Numbered from the stretch's first letter, positions 36,054-50,140 are shown. The stretch: DNA of 64,000 bases from Allolobophora icterica (GCA_963556255.1 OY744608.1:29610783-29674782); one strand, 5' to 3'. The notes: generated by a model from the letters alone, not told the origin. Numbers and translations are program-made.

Positions 36054-39000
36054 ATGTGTTACAAAAGCTGTCTTCCATTGATCAGATTGTTTTACAGGAC
36101 AAGTCCAATAAGCACTTCGACAGTCCAAAATAGAAATCACATTAGACTTTCCAACTTTGTTTAAAACGTCTCTGACAATCGGCATCGGATATTTACAATC
36201 CACTGTGAATGAGTTAATGTATCTGTAGTCACAGGCAAGTCTCAAAGATCCGTCTTTCTTTTTAACAATAACCAAAGGGCTTGCCATTCTGCTCGATGAC
36301 GGTTTGATAATGTTTGTTTTTAACATTTCTTTGATCTGACGTTCCACTTCTGCTCGATAAATCAAAGGAATTCGATATGCTGCAAATTCCTTTTCACGAA
36401 ATCCTGGTTTTAGTTCAATTTCGTGTTCGACCAATGTACATAATCCGGGTTTTTCTGAAAATCTGTCACAGTATTTGTTCAAAACGTTCAACAACTGTTC
36501 TTGTTGAGTTAATGTCAAATGGCTAATTTGTTCAGGATCGAGGTTAAGTGAATTCTTGTCATCTTGAACCTCATTCCTCATTGGTAATTCAACCACTGAA
36601 CCAAAATCTTCATCTTCTTCAACGATTAGACCACAACTTAATGCTCGAGTAACATATTTTCTGATCTTGTTGGCGTGAATTATTTTTCGACCATTTTCAC
36701 CCATATCGACTAAATAAGAGTACTTTGATCTTCGATGTATGATCGTACATGGACCATGCCATCGAGAAATAAGTTTGTTTGTTGACGTTGGATACAAAAC
36801 TATGACTTTCTCACCAGCTTCAAATTCTTTGTGCTTTGCTCTCTTGTTATACTGATTCGTGTATTGTAATTGCTTTTCTCGAGAGTAAGATTCTGCAAAC
36901 AATAATGCTTTCTCCATATTTTCTTTGAGTTCTTTTAAATACTTTTCTGGTTTAACTCCAACATGAGGTGGTAAGTTTATTTCTCTAGTCCAACTCTCTT
37001 TTAATATTGCCAATGGTCCTCTCGGAATTTTCCCATAGACAAGCATATATGGTGATACTCCAGTAGTTGCATTCGGCACTTCTCGTAATGCCCACACTGT
37101 GAAAGGAATTATCTTGTGCCATTTCCTCGGGTTGTCTATTATCACATGATGGATCATCTTTTTAAATGTCTGATTCCATCTCTCTACTAATCCAGCAGCT
37201 TCTGGGTGTCCTGGTGTGTCGAATCTTGGACTACAGCCCATTAAATTGAGAAATTCTCTTGTCAAACTGGCTGTGAAGTTCGTTCCTTGGTCACTTGTAA
37301 TCACTGACGGTACACCAACGTTCATGAACAGTTCCGTCAACGCTTCACACACAGCCTTCGCTGTCAGCGATTTCAATAAAAAGATTGTAGGCCATCTGGT
37401 GCACGAGTCCACAATGCATAAACAATACTTGTGACCTGCAGCAGATACTGGATCGATCGGGCCAACGAGGTCCATCGTCATTCTCCTGAAGGCGACCTCT
37501 TCTCTTGAGACCGGAGTGATAGGCACTCTATCCATCACCAGACTCCTTGCCTTTAGTTGACACTTCTCGCAAGACTTACAAAATTTCACAATGTCTCTTC
37601 TCATCTTTGGCCATACAAAAGATAATTTTATTCGTTCTCTTGTTTTCTCTTCTCCTAGATGTCCTCCAAACACTGATTCATGCGCCAACTCCATCACTTT
37701 TATTCGTCTCTCTTTTGGTAACACTAGTTGATATATCGTCTGGTCTAATATCTGATATTTCTTATGCAATAAACCGTTGATCACACAGAATTCAGATTCT
37801 TTCTCTTGTGCTAACTTCCACCACGGCTTCAACGATTCATCATTTCTCTGTTGCTCTTCGAACTTCTTCGAATCGGCAATCTGCACCTTTTGTTCTTCAT
37901 TCATCTCTTCATCTCTATACAAGTCTCCTATCCCCACATCACATTCATTGTCTTCTTCAGTTTCATTTAATGTGCCATTCTCGCATGCAGCCATCTCTTG
38001 CTCATTCATCTCTGCTATTACACCATCTCGCGATAAGCTTCGTTGCTCATTACTTTCGTTTTCCTCATCACTTGAACTTTCAGTTTCACTCTTCTCATCA
38101 ACATCTACCATTTCCTGTTTCCGACTCTGCGCTCTCGTCATTACATTTGCTTGTACACTCACATCTCCTTGTATCGTTTTAACCTTCATCTGTGGTACGG
38201 CTTTTAATTCGGCAATTATCTCTGGATGCAACAAGAATCTTTCTGTACTGCCCATCTTTGCAATACTAGCACACATCAAGGTGACATAAGGTGTAAGTGA
38301 ACACTGGATTTTACGCGGAAATCCCTCTTCTTCCACGTCACTACCACACAGTCTAACATCGACTTTCACTAACTTCGCAGGAATGGCATCTCCTGCCACA
38401 CATTGCAAATTCACTTTTCCAATTTGTTCCACCTTCATGCCTTCCAGTAATTCTTCACTAATCACCGGAATCTCTGCACCCGAGTCGCTCAGTGCTTTGA
38501 CTTTCACTGGCTCTTTACCGTCTACTGCACGAATTTCAACCTCGACATATTGCAAAAACGATTTCTTCAATATTCGACTGTCATCTTTTCCTATGACTTC
38601 TCTCTGAATTTCAGCATCCAATAGAATTTCTTTTTGAATACCACATTTCATTACTGACTTTACTTCAGTCTCTTGGTTTTCTTGACCCGCGGTTTGATTA
38701 CCTGTATCACTAACCACTTGAATCAAATTCACCCTTGTGTGTTCTTGATTTCTGCTAGAACTAGCTGCTGCCACTGGAACTGGACAAAATTTAACCAAAT
38801 GTTTGTCTGAACCACAGTTGTGACAACGCTTCACCACCATATGGTATGGTTGTGAAATACCTCGTTGTTCATTTCCTTCATATCTCTTATACTGCGTAAA
38901 CGATGTGTTGCCTTCCCTCTTGGCAAACGGCGCTGACGATTTGTTAAATCCCTGACGACCAAACGTCACTTCTCTGGTCTCATTGGGTACAGGGACACTA

Positions 39001-39953
39001 GCCTTGACTTCTTTACCTTTGAACTGACTCCTTGTTTCTGGATTACTTTTCCACTTTCCACTCTGGCTTTGGTTTACGGAACGTTGAGAAGGATAACTGT
39101 TTATATTTGGAAATGCAAACCCAATTCGATTGTTTACATGAATGTCTGCTAAGTCTGCCACTGCACTAGCTTGGAGACAGTCAGTTCCTTCCTTCGACAA
39201 TACAAACTGTAGTGGAACTGGCGGTAAACATTCTTTTAGCTTATCCGCTACCAGCAAATCAAAGAGCGTATCATACTCTCTGTTCACGTTTCGACTTCTC
39301 ACGTAATAGTTTAGCAAGTTCTTCAGTCTTGCCGTAAACATCGTATAAGTCTCTTCTGTTGTCTTCTTAGCATCCACAAATCTGGCTCTGTATTCTCTCG
39401 AGGTCAATTTAAATTCTTTTAATAAGTGCTGCTTGACTCTATCATAATTGTCTAGATCATCGTATGACAATCTATTCAGAACGGTTCGAGCTTTCGGCGT
39501 CATCAATGGTAGTAATAATTTCACCCAAAACGGCTTTTCCACAGCAAAACTGCGAAACGCGTTCTCGACTGTTTCAAAATATAATGGCACCTCCATCATA
39601 TCAGTTGGCATTTGAGGCAATACATGCTTCATTGCATCACCTATTTTCTTAATTTTTGACACCAAAGTTTCACTTTCTTGCTGCTTCCTTCTTTCTGCTT
39701 CCCGTTCTTCTCTCATTTGCGTTTCTTTCAATGTCAATTTTGATTTCTCCAGTTTCAGACGTTCCTGTCTTTCTGCCTCTGCCTTTTCCAAACTTTCTTT
39801 CTGAAATTTGAGTTCTTCTTGTCTGATCTGTTCTGCACGTTCCAACTCTAACGTTCGCGCTTTTTCTTTTTCTTCTTCACGCATTCTCTTTGCTTCAATC
39901 TGTTGCTGACGAACCTCTTTCTTCATCACTTTTTCTAGCTCTTTCAAATTCAA
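36054..39953 (-). CDS. Gag-protease-integrase-reverse transcriptase N-terminus, element 2
   Basis: The open frame directly follows a TGA; its first codon is TTG and the first ATG is the tenth codon, so it is probably entered from the upstream ORF. Order: coiled coil to about 105; capsid-like helical region with EYRARFVDAKKTTEETYTMF, the sort of Gag from which SCAN domains are thought to derive; CCHC knuckle at 377 (CHNCGSDKHLVKFC); protease DSGA at 490; integrase zinc module from about 757 (ending CKSCEKCQ); core TMDLVGP, TSDQGTNF and LVERWNQTF; reverse transcriptase from about 1170 (RMASPLVIVKKKDGSLRLAC, then ILDCRSAYW). Homology stops after VTH at 36054, where the CR1-like insert begins. 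Confidence 0.92.
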
Positions 39954-40752
39954 TCATCTGCTCTAGTCTTCTTCTTTCAGCATCTTCCCTATCTCTTTTC
40001 AACTGTTCTAATTGAATCTCAAACTGATGCTTTTGCAATTCCAGTTCTGCCTTACGCACTTGTTCTGCTTTATCTTCTCTCTCTCTCTGCAGGCGCAATT
40101 CTTCTTGCCTTGCAATTTCCGCTTTCTCTTCTTTCTCTCTCTGCAAGCGCAATTCTTCTTGCCTTGCAATTTCCGCTTTCTCTTCTTTCTCTCTCTGCAA
40201 GCGCAATTCTTCTTGCCTTGCAAGTTCCGCTTTCTCTTCTTTCTCTCTCTGCAAGCGCAATTCTTCTTGCCTTGCAAGTTCCGCTTTCTCTTCTTTCTCT
40301 CTCTGCAAGCGCAATTCTTCTTGCCTTGCAAGTTCCGCTTTCTCTTCTTTCTCTCTCTGAAGACGTAATTCTTCTTGTCTTAGCTCTTTCTCTTCTTGTC
40401 TTCGTCTATCCTCTCTTTCTTTCTCTTCTTGTCTTCGTCTCTCCTCTTTTTCTTTCTCTTCTTGTCTCCGTTTCTCCTCCCTATCTTCTTTCATCATCAT
40501 CCACTGCATCAACATCTCCATAGACATAGGCGCAGGAGGTTTTTCAATAGCCTTTTCTACGGCACCGCCAACGGCACCTTCTTCTTCGACTTCTTCTTTA
40601 ACCCACGCATCGGCGAGTTCCTGCATCATGTCACCACGTGACATACCTTCTAATTGTTCTTCTTTAAAACCGGCTTTCAACAAACGCTGTTTCAGCCTCT
40701 CCGTAGACATCTTCTTAATATCTGCTTGTCTTTCAGCACTTAGTTTCTCCAT
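39895..40752 (-). CDS. SAP-like/coiled-coil Gag N-terminal ORF, element 2
   Basis: 285 codons from a true ATG at 40752. Residues about 15-50 (STERLKQRLLKAGF, then MSRGDMMQELADAW) resemble a SAP-type helix pair, as in element 1. After a methionine-rich link (MEMLMQWMMMKEDREEKRRQ) the rest is a charged coiled coil, much of it tandem 18-residue units (QEELRLQREKEEKAELAR). The frame ends at 39895 and overlaps the next ORF by 59 bp in a +1 relation. Both frames encode coiled coil across the overlap, so they were probably one Gag or are joined by frameshifting. Function in the particle is inferred. Confidence 0.75.
   Translation of the reverse strand: MEKLSAERQADIKKMSTERLKQRLLKAGFKEEQLEGMSRGDMMQELADAWVKEEVEEEGAVGGAVEKAIEKPPAPMSMEMLMQWMMMKEDREEKRRQEEKEKEERRRQEEKEREDRRRQEEKELRQEELRLQREKEEKAELARQEELRLQREKEEKAELARQEELRLQREKEEKAELARQEELRLQREKEEKAEIARQEELRLQREKEEKAEIARQEELRLQREREDKAEQVRKAELELQKHQFEIQLEQLKRDREDAERRRLEQMIEFERARKSDEERGSSATD
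40080..40380 (-). repeat. 54-bp coding tandem repeat in Gag
   Basis: GCGCAATTCTTC recurs at 40093, 40147, 40201, 40255 and 40309, exactly 54 bp apart, with a diverged sixth unit near 40363. Each unit is 18 codons. The units are almost identical, pointing to recent expansion in register. Confidence 0.95.
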
Positions 40753-41036
40753 CTTACTTGTTTACTTTGGTGATTTCTCTTTTCAAAGAAGTCACGGTTT
40801 TTCTTGTTGTGTGAATCGATAAACAAACGGGATTTCTTTTATATTTGTTCGTGGAAAACAACGAAATTTTTATACCGTTTCTCGTGTTCCACCGTCGTTG
40901 ATATCGTAGACACGTCACACAGCAACAACGCGTAAATTCTTTTATCACCGTCGTAGATTCTTCTAACACCGTTGTAAATTCTTCTATCACCGTCGTAGAT
41001 TCTTCTATCCGCCGAAGGAGGTGATAACGTGAATTT

Positions 41037-41130
41037 TAATCCACCGTGAGTTTATATCCACCGTGAGTATTTATTCCACCGTGAGTATTTATTCCACCGT
41101 GAGTATTTATCCACCGTGAGTATTTATCCA
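41037..41130 (-). repeat. Tandem leader repeat in element 2
   Basis: About five copies of a ~17-19 bp unit (plus strand TCCACCGTGAGTATTTAT) between the primer site and Gag. A second set of CACCGTCGTAGATTCTTCTA-like units lies at about 40945-41010. Both are untranslated leader repeats. Confidence 0.8.
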
Positions 41131-41136
41131 CACCGA

Positions 41137-41147
41137 CGCTGCCACCA
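41137..41147 (-). promoter_or_regulatory. Primer-binding site, tRNA-Leu-like, element 2
   Basis: Four bases inside the 5' LTR the minus strand reads TGGTGGCAGCG, complementary to the 3' end of tRNA-Leu of the kind ending CGCTGCCA-CCA. The match ends after 11 bases, so the tRNA identity is tentative. Confidence 0.5.
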
Positions 41148-41151
41148 ATAA

Positions 41152-41636
41152 TGTCAACCCAATCCTTCCGTTGACAATCCTTCTGATTAAATCCTTGTTC
41201 TCTTCGTACTTAAACGCCTATTTAACGTTCACCTTTTGAACACTAATTCTACGTATAAGTATAACCTGAATTAATCAGCAACCAGTTTAATATCTTTTCA
41301 GTTTAATAAGAAACAAACAGACAGAACTCAATTCGATTACAACTCAACTAGTCAGCCACACTACTACAGCGAACATACTCGAATTCAAACTTCTCCAGTC
41401 AGCATAATTCTTCGCGCCTCTTGACACACCTGTCTTCTGTGCGCCTAAGCGAAATCTAATAATATACATATAGCGCGCCGCTGCCAAGATCGGCCGGCCG
41501 CGCGTGTCACTAAAACAGTACGACTAAACGTTATACATCTATCATATATACATATACACGTGAAACTAAAGTAAGCGCACTAAATATATACGCTAACATC
41601 TCGCACTGCAAGACTGTACACAAAACTCAGTTCACA
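41152..41636 (-). repeat. 5' LTR of element 2
   Basis: 485 bp, matching 33763-34247. On the right it is followed by GTGTC at 41637-41641. Identity of the two LTRs implies few or no mutations since insertion. Confidence 0.96.
41456..41476 (-). promoter_or_regulatory. Possible TATA-type promoter element in the 5' LTR
   Basis: The minus strand has GCGCTATATGTATATTATTA about 165 bp into the LTR, just after a GC-rich block containing GGCCGGCCG. A TATA-like site here is plausible for LTR transcription. Motif only; no start site is shown. Confidence 0.35.
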
Positions 41637-41641
41637 GTGTC

Positions 41642-43662
<2,021 letters not shown>

Positions 43663-43734
43663 ACCTGACGACACACTAAGGCTTAATTATGTGTACCGAC
43701 TGCGGTGGATGATGATGGTCACCGTACATCAAGA

Positions 43735-43835
43735 GAGATATAGAGAGACAGACAGTCAGACAGAGACAGACAGAGACGGAGAGAGAGACGGAGGGAGATA
43801 GAGATAGATAGAGAGAGAGAGAGACAGAGAGACGT
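43735..43835 (+). repeat. GAGA/GACA-rich tract
   Basis: Imperfect GAGACAGA units, about 100 bp. Confidence 0.85.
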
Positions 43836-43953
43836 TGTCGTTGTTGATGTTATTTTAGTTAGACGTTGGTAACCATACACACAATATGGCCATAGGATTC
43901 CGTATCTCTGTTGACAAACAACTCAGGAGTTGGGATTAAACTGGTTGACCTTT

Positions 43954-43954
<1 letters not shown>

Positions 43955-44042
<88 letters not shown>
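43955..44042 (+). repeat. (CT)n microsatellite
   Basis: About 44 uninterrupted CT units. Confidence 0.97.
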
Positions 44043-44045
<3 letters not shown>

Positions 44046-44538
44046 ATCGTCATCTCCAAACTTCTAAAGCGCCAATCGAAGGTCAAGCGCAGGGCACCAG
44101 CCTATTCACGAGCGATCACCATCATACACTGCATACCTTTGCTGCATGGCGTCAGCTGAATGTGCATCTTCCAACTCTTTAGCTTTGCATTCTTCTGCCA
44201 ACTAGATAGCCACCCACGGAGCAAACTGATTATAATGACCAGTCAAAACAGACAGTCGTTTTGTTATAGCGAACAAAGGCCTCAGCTGTCTCTCGGTGAA
44301 ATGAACGACATCTTCTTTGAACTGACACTCCTTATGACTGTTGCTTCGTCTGTCTGTCTCGTTTCTTTTCTTTCCCTTCCCCGGGTGTCGAGATTATTCT
44401 CCTCTGTCGTCAATCTCCGACCTTCGTCTGCTGTGTCAGTGGAGGTGAAGCATGAATACGCATGCACCATCGGAGAGTTTCTATTCCGGTTAGTCTCCAG
44501 TACAAAGAGCATTCTTCAAATGCTATCTGTTCAGATCT

Positions 44539-45269
<731 letters not shown>

Positions 45270-45510
45270 GTAATTATGTTTTATTCAAGACAATACACCA
45301 ATGTTTCATAGTTTTTCGAGACATGGTCTTTCCAGGTAAGGGGTGTATCATGGTACAGTCCTAGAAACTTGTTGCTGGTGACTTTATTATCCACTGGAGT
45401 CAGATTAAAGACATAGTCATAAATAAATTCAAAGATCTGGTTCATAATTTCGACTCTATCTAAGCCAAAGTCACAAGACATGAGAGCACTTGGTCTTGTC
45501 ACAACGAAGG
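45270..45510 (-). pseudogene. Non-LTR reverse transcriptase fragment
   Basis: The minus-strand frame reads NKVTSNKFLGLYHDTPLTWK then DHVSKN, matching the K-FLG-x-D-x-x-LTW-x-x-H motif after the palm of Jockey- and CR1-type reverse transcriptases. About 70 codons remain. Clade uncertain. Confidence 0.6.
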
Positions 45511-46184
45511 CGGACCAGGAATTAAAAAATCAGTTCTTTTACCAAGCGTCTTATCTCTGATCACTCACTAATAGGCTGGTGCCTGAATTATTCTACTCTA
45601 TCAGCCGCCACTTACGAATGTTCGACAGATCCACAGTTGGGAGAAAATTTATGAAGAGAATCTGATAACTGCACTGCTGTATTGAAACCTGTATACGCAG
45701 AATAACCAGTTAACAACCGTGGACGACTATATCTCTACGTCTGACAACTTCCTTAAGTTGGAACAAACGTCGAGCTGTCCGTCCGTCTCGTCTGACGGCA
45801 TTCACTGTCAAACCAAGGCTGATGATAACGCTGTCGCACAGTGAACTCTGAACCGGGAGCATGCTTATCAAGGAGGCCGCTGAATAACCGACTCGAAGAT
45901 ATCTGCAAAATTGTCTGCATGCAGAGGTTTCAGTCGTTGGTACCCTGGCGGTACAGAGTTCTGACTTGAGAGCTTCGCGTGGAAGGCAGCAGTGTCGAAA
46001 TACTGCCACGTGCGCCTGGTGATCGTTCTACCTGATCGTAAACTAATATTAATACCGCGCATTATTAAACTGTCCTCGTGCCGCTTCTACGTCCTATGTC
46101 AACTGCGTACCGTTTTGGCGTAAGACTTTACAGTAGGGGAGATTGCTTCCAACTTACAGGGGGGGGGCAGTAGGCCCTGCTAGA
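45511..46184. other. No gene recognised
   Basis: Minus-strand frames up to 99 codons (45710-46009) without a recognisable domain. A G-run of nine lies near 46160. Confidence 0.45.
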
Positions 46185-46450
46185 GCGCTCATCCATGTTT
46201 TCACTACAAGTCATCTTGACTACTGTAACAGCGTTCTGTCTGGCGTCGTCAAATCACACCTGAAAACTACCAGCCGGTTCTGAATGCCTAAGCACCTGTA
46301 TACAGTGAAAGTGTGACCACATCTCTGAAACTGTGCGTGATGAACCCCATTGACTTCCAATTAGCTACAGTGTGAAGTGCAAGGTGGAGGTACTGAGCTA
46401 CAACTGCCTTCACGATTTGGCCCCAGACCACCTCATCGAATTATGGACGC
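46185..46450 (+). pseudogene. CR1-like reverse transcriptase remnant
   Basis: Translation gives ALIHVFTTSHLDYCNSVLSG and, after stops, PHRIMDA-type sequence with LAPDHLIELW in a neighbouring frame. This is the C-terminal part of a CR1-like polymerase, more diverged than the copies at 20-33 kb. Confidence 0.65.
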
Positions 46451-46596
46451 CGGTTTCTTCACCTCAGGATCGGCGTTCTTTGTACTCGGCAACTCACGGC
46501 GCCCTGCACATACCAGCAACGAAGACGAGGCGATGATATGGCTTCTAAGTAGGAATTTCGTGGCTCTTTAACCATCTGTCTGGAGCAGCCTATACA

Positions 46597-46803
46597 GAAG
46601 AAGAAAAAGAAGAAAAAGAAGAAGAAGAAGAATAAGAAGAAAAAGAAGGAGGAGGAAAGGAGGAGGAGAAGAAGAAGGAGGAAGAGAAGAAGAAAACAGA
46701 AAAGGAGGAGGAGAAGAAGAAGAAGAAGAAGAAGAAGAAGAAGAAGAAGAAAGAGGAGGAGGAGAAGAAGAAGAAGAAGAAGAAGAAGAAGAAGAAGAAG
46801 AAG

Positions 46804-46835
<32 letters not shown>

Positions 46836-47480
46836 GAAGAAGGTAGAGAAGGAGTAGGAGAAGAAGAAGAAGGAAGAGAAGAAGAAGAAGAAGAAGAAGA
46901 AGAAGAAGAAGAAGAAGAAGAAGAAGAAGAAGAAGAAGAAGAAGAAGAAGAAGAAGAAGAAGAAGAAGAAGAAGAAGAAGAAGAAGAAGAAGAAGCAGAA
47001 GAAGAAGGAGAGGGAGGAGGAGGAGAAGAAGAAGAAGGAGGAGGAGGAGGAGGAGAAGAAGAAGAAGGTGGAGGAGGAGGAGGAGAAGAAGAAGAAAAAG
47101 GAGGAGGAGGAGGAGGAGAAGAAGGAGGAGAAGAAGAAGAAGGAGGAGGAGTAGGAGAAGAGGAAGAAGAAGAAGGAGGAGGAGTAGGAGAAGAGGAAGA
47201 AGAAGGAGGAGGAGAAGAAGAAGAAGGAGGAGGAGTAGGAGAAGAGGAAGAAAAAGGAGGAGGAGAAGAAGGAGGAGGAGGCGGGAGGAGAAGAAGGAGA
47301 TGGAGGAGGAGGAGGAGGAGGAGGAGGAGGAGGAGAAGAAGAAAAGAAAGAGGAGGAGGAAGAGGAGAAGAAGGAGGAAGAGGAGGAGAAGAAAAAGGAG
47401 GAGGAGATGAAGAAGAAGAACAAGAAGAAGAACAAAAAGAACAAGAAGAACAAGAACAAGAACATGAAGAACAAGAAGAA
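46597..47480 (+). repeat. Polypurine GAA/GGA array, ~880 bp
   Basis: Almost pure G/A on the plus strand: GAA-rich at 46700-47000, mixed GGA/GAA at 47000-47400, AAC/AAG units at the end. Long minus-strand frames are serine, phenylalanine and proline runs caused by the repeat. Confidence 0.97.
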
Positions 47481-47768
47481 CGTAACAAGACGCAGCCGTC
47501 TTAAGGGGTGGGCGTTTGTGATGTCTTCTGCCTCCTGGTGACTTAATGTTCTTTCCTGGAGTATTATATCTGATGTTCTTTCAAACACATCTGATGCCAT
47601 CAAACGTCCTAATATCTTCGCCTCGGGCTCATAATTCATTAAGGCAGCAGAGGCGTGCTGCCAACAAGCTGCGTCCACTTTATTTAGAAATCGCCGCCGC
47701 TGCTGCTGCATCCTGGATCGTCTGAAGGGTTTCGCTCGATCGATGGGAATGCGTCTGGTTCGATGCAT
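47481..47768 (-). other. Unassigned open frame next to the polypurine array
   Basis: From an ATG at 47768 about 93 codons of normal composition read MHRTRRIPIDRAKPFRRSRM and later VFERTSDIILQERTLSHQEA before entering the repeat. No domain recognised. It could be a chance frame or a decayed exon; there is no splice-site or homology evidence. Confidence 0.25.
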
Positions 47769-48140
47769 GAGACCAATTAACGGGTTTCAATTAATATCAT
47801 ACACATACAACAACCCCATTAAGCGACTAAAGTGCTTGCACGACGAATGAGTTCTTTTACCCGGATGCATGTTGTCTGGAACTAGGCCTATGCTCAGTAT
47901 GATCGTAATCATGGACTTCTGCATAACATCATACTTTTTCTATCCGTTGTACATGGGCTCATGTTTGTTCATTCGACATAACACTTGCCAGACAAACGTC
48001 ATGAAGTAGTCTACACAGACCTGTGGCTGCAGACAATCGCATATTTTGAGCTCGTCATTTATCTCCTTTTTTCGTGTTACTGAATTTTGTTTTTTTACCT
48101 GTGTTTTTCACTAGCGATTCGTCTTGGTAACTCACGTACA
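47769..48140. other. No gene recognised
   Basis: Unique-looking sequence before the CR1-like tail. Confidence 0.5.
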
Positions 48141-48183
48141 GCACCCTTTTCTTCATGCTGTGTTAAGGCGCTATATAAATCGT
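48141..48183 (+). mobile_element. CR1-like tail fragment
   Basis: GTTAAGGCGCTATATAAATC directly followed by (TTA)n: the shared tail signature and the start of a long array. Confidence 0.6.
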
Positions 48184-48650
<467 letters not shown>

Positions 48651-48900
48651 GTAGGCCAACATGCCTTGGGGTACATTAGCGAGTCCTGTAAATACGTTGA
48701 CCAAGACCTCTCGGATTCGTCCATTGGCGATATAAATGCCTAAAGAAGGAGATGAAATTTTTTACATTTTCATATGACCCGAAACCAAGAACTCACTGGC
48801 GTCAAGAAACCAGCTTAAAACTGCGGTCCACGTCAAACTATGACGTCCGAGGTTGAGCATTCAGTTGCTTTCGATTGTCAGCAAGTCAGTGAATCAGTTA

Positions 48901-48901
48901 A

Positions 48902-48941
<40 letters not shown>
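48901..48941 (+). repeat. (TCTG)n microsatellite
   Basis: About ten TCTG units. Confidence 0.95.
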
Positions 48942-48942
<1 letters not shown>

Positions 48943-49208
48943 TCTGATGGATCTGCCGCCGTGACAAGTGGTCTTCTGAATGGTGCCGATGATGCTGCGG
49001 CTGGCGGTGCCAACGACAACCAGGAGGGTGGCACTTGTTGTATTGGATTTTGTGGTGTGAATGGTTATGATGACAATGGCGGTGATGACCTGGGAAAGGA
49101 GGAGAAGGAGGTGGGGGAGGAGGAACATTGTTGGAATGAGGACCATCCTGACGGGGATAAGTTGCTTTCTGAGGTAGCCATAACTGTGACATGAACAGCA
49201 TTTGTGGT

Positions 49209-49251
<43 letters not shown>

Positions 49252-49600
49252 GCATGCTTTATATGGAATGTATAGAGCCCATAGAGCAGAGTATGCCTGA
49301 GAGGAATAGAGGAGACAGAGAGAAAGGACAAGGGAGGGAGAGACAGCGGACGATCGGGAGAGGCAAGGACTAAGGAGAGGGAGGGGGAGGGAGGGACCGT
49401 CGTCTCTGACAATGAGCAGAAGAGACCTTCCTGTAATTGGGATCCAGTGCCGGCAGAACATTGTTGCTCTCGAGTTACGGGTCAGCCAAGTCGTAAACAA
49501 AAGCCCAATCCCCTTCGTCCTCCACATTCCTACCAGCCCTACCATCCTCCGTCCGCATCTCCTCCTCCAGTATCCCTCCTCAAACACGTCAAACTCCTCT
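48942..49600. other. No gene; (TA)n at 49214-49247
   Basis: The plus-strand frame at 48853-49194 is Gly/Asp/Glu-rich without a domain. The segment 49186-49275 resembles 51594-51665 (shared TTTGTGGTCAAC, then TTTATATRGAATRTATA). G/A-rich at 49300-49400. Confidence 0.4.
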
Positions 49601-49692
49601 CTGTCTGTCTGTCTGTTCTCTGTCTCTCTGTCTCTCTGTCTCTATCGCACTCTGTCTCTGTCTCTGTCTCTGTCTGTCTCTCTGTCTGTCTC

Positions 49693-49725
<33 letters not shown>

Positions 49726-49740
49726 GTCTCTCTCTCTTCT
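49601..49740 (+). repeat. TCTG/TCTC simple repeat
   Basis: Imperfect TCTG, TCTCTG and CT units. Confidence 0.9.
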
Positions 49741-49969
49741 AATTCCTATATTATGTGCATCTTCTCTATTTCCAAGTCTTGCCTTTCGTTTTCATTCCTT
49801 TTCTTCCTTCAGTTTCTTTCTAGCGTTTCTCCCACTCATGTTACCGTTCCTTAATCGTTCTTCATACAATAATAATAATCTTCGTTTAATATTTTCAAAC
49901 TGACAATTACGCAGTATGATTACAAATCAGTATGAACGGATGATCACAAGTTTTCACAGGAGTCGAATT

Positions 49970-50140
49970 TAACTGTATACGGCAGCCATGCAAGGCGTCC
50001 ATCACGTTCTACATCTCATTTTCACAACGCGTCATCTCGCGAATGATAGGCTGAGTGAACCTTTGAGAGGGTTGCGGGAAGCGATCCCGCTACCTTCTAC
50101 TCATCACGCCAGTGATGTTACCACTATTCTATGGACCCCC
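49970..50140 (-). mobile_element. tRNA-derived SINE
   Basis: The minus-strand head reads AGAATAGTGGTAACATCACT (A-box-like), then GCGGGATCGCTTCCCGC (B-box-like, 50076-50090). The head and GAGAGGG...GGCTGAG region align with the SINE at 18598-18836. The 3' side shares CGGCAGCCA with 15880. Confidence 0.6.

Larger units (their letters stand above)
33763..41636 (-). mobile_element. Gmr1-like Ty3/gypsy LTR retrotransposon, copy 2 (complete, interrupted)
   Basis: 7874 bp from LTR to LTR, including a 772-bp CR1-like insert. The 485-bp LTRs appear identical by eye. The 5-bp target duplication GTGTC lies at 33758-33762 and 41637-41641. The pol order is protease, integrase, reverse transcriptase, RNase H, as in copy 1, but protein sequences differ widely, so these are two distinct families. 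Primer site and polypurine tract are present. Apart from the insert and a frame change inside Gag, the coding frames are open, so this copy is young. Confidence 0.96.

Noticed and set aside
46568..47488. Minus-strand frames of 306 and 392 codons
   Set aside because: Serine, phenylalanine and proline runs are products of the GAA/GGA array; only the first 93 codons of the longer frame have normal composition.
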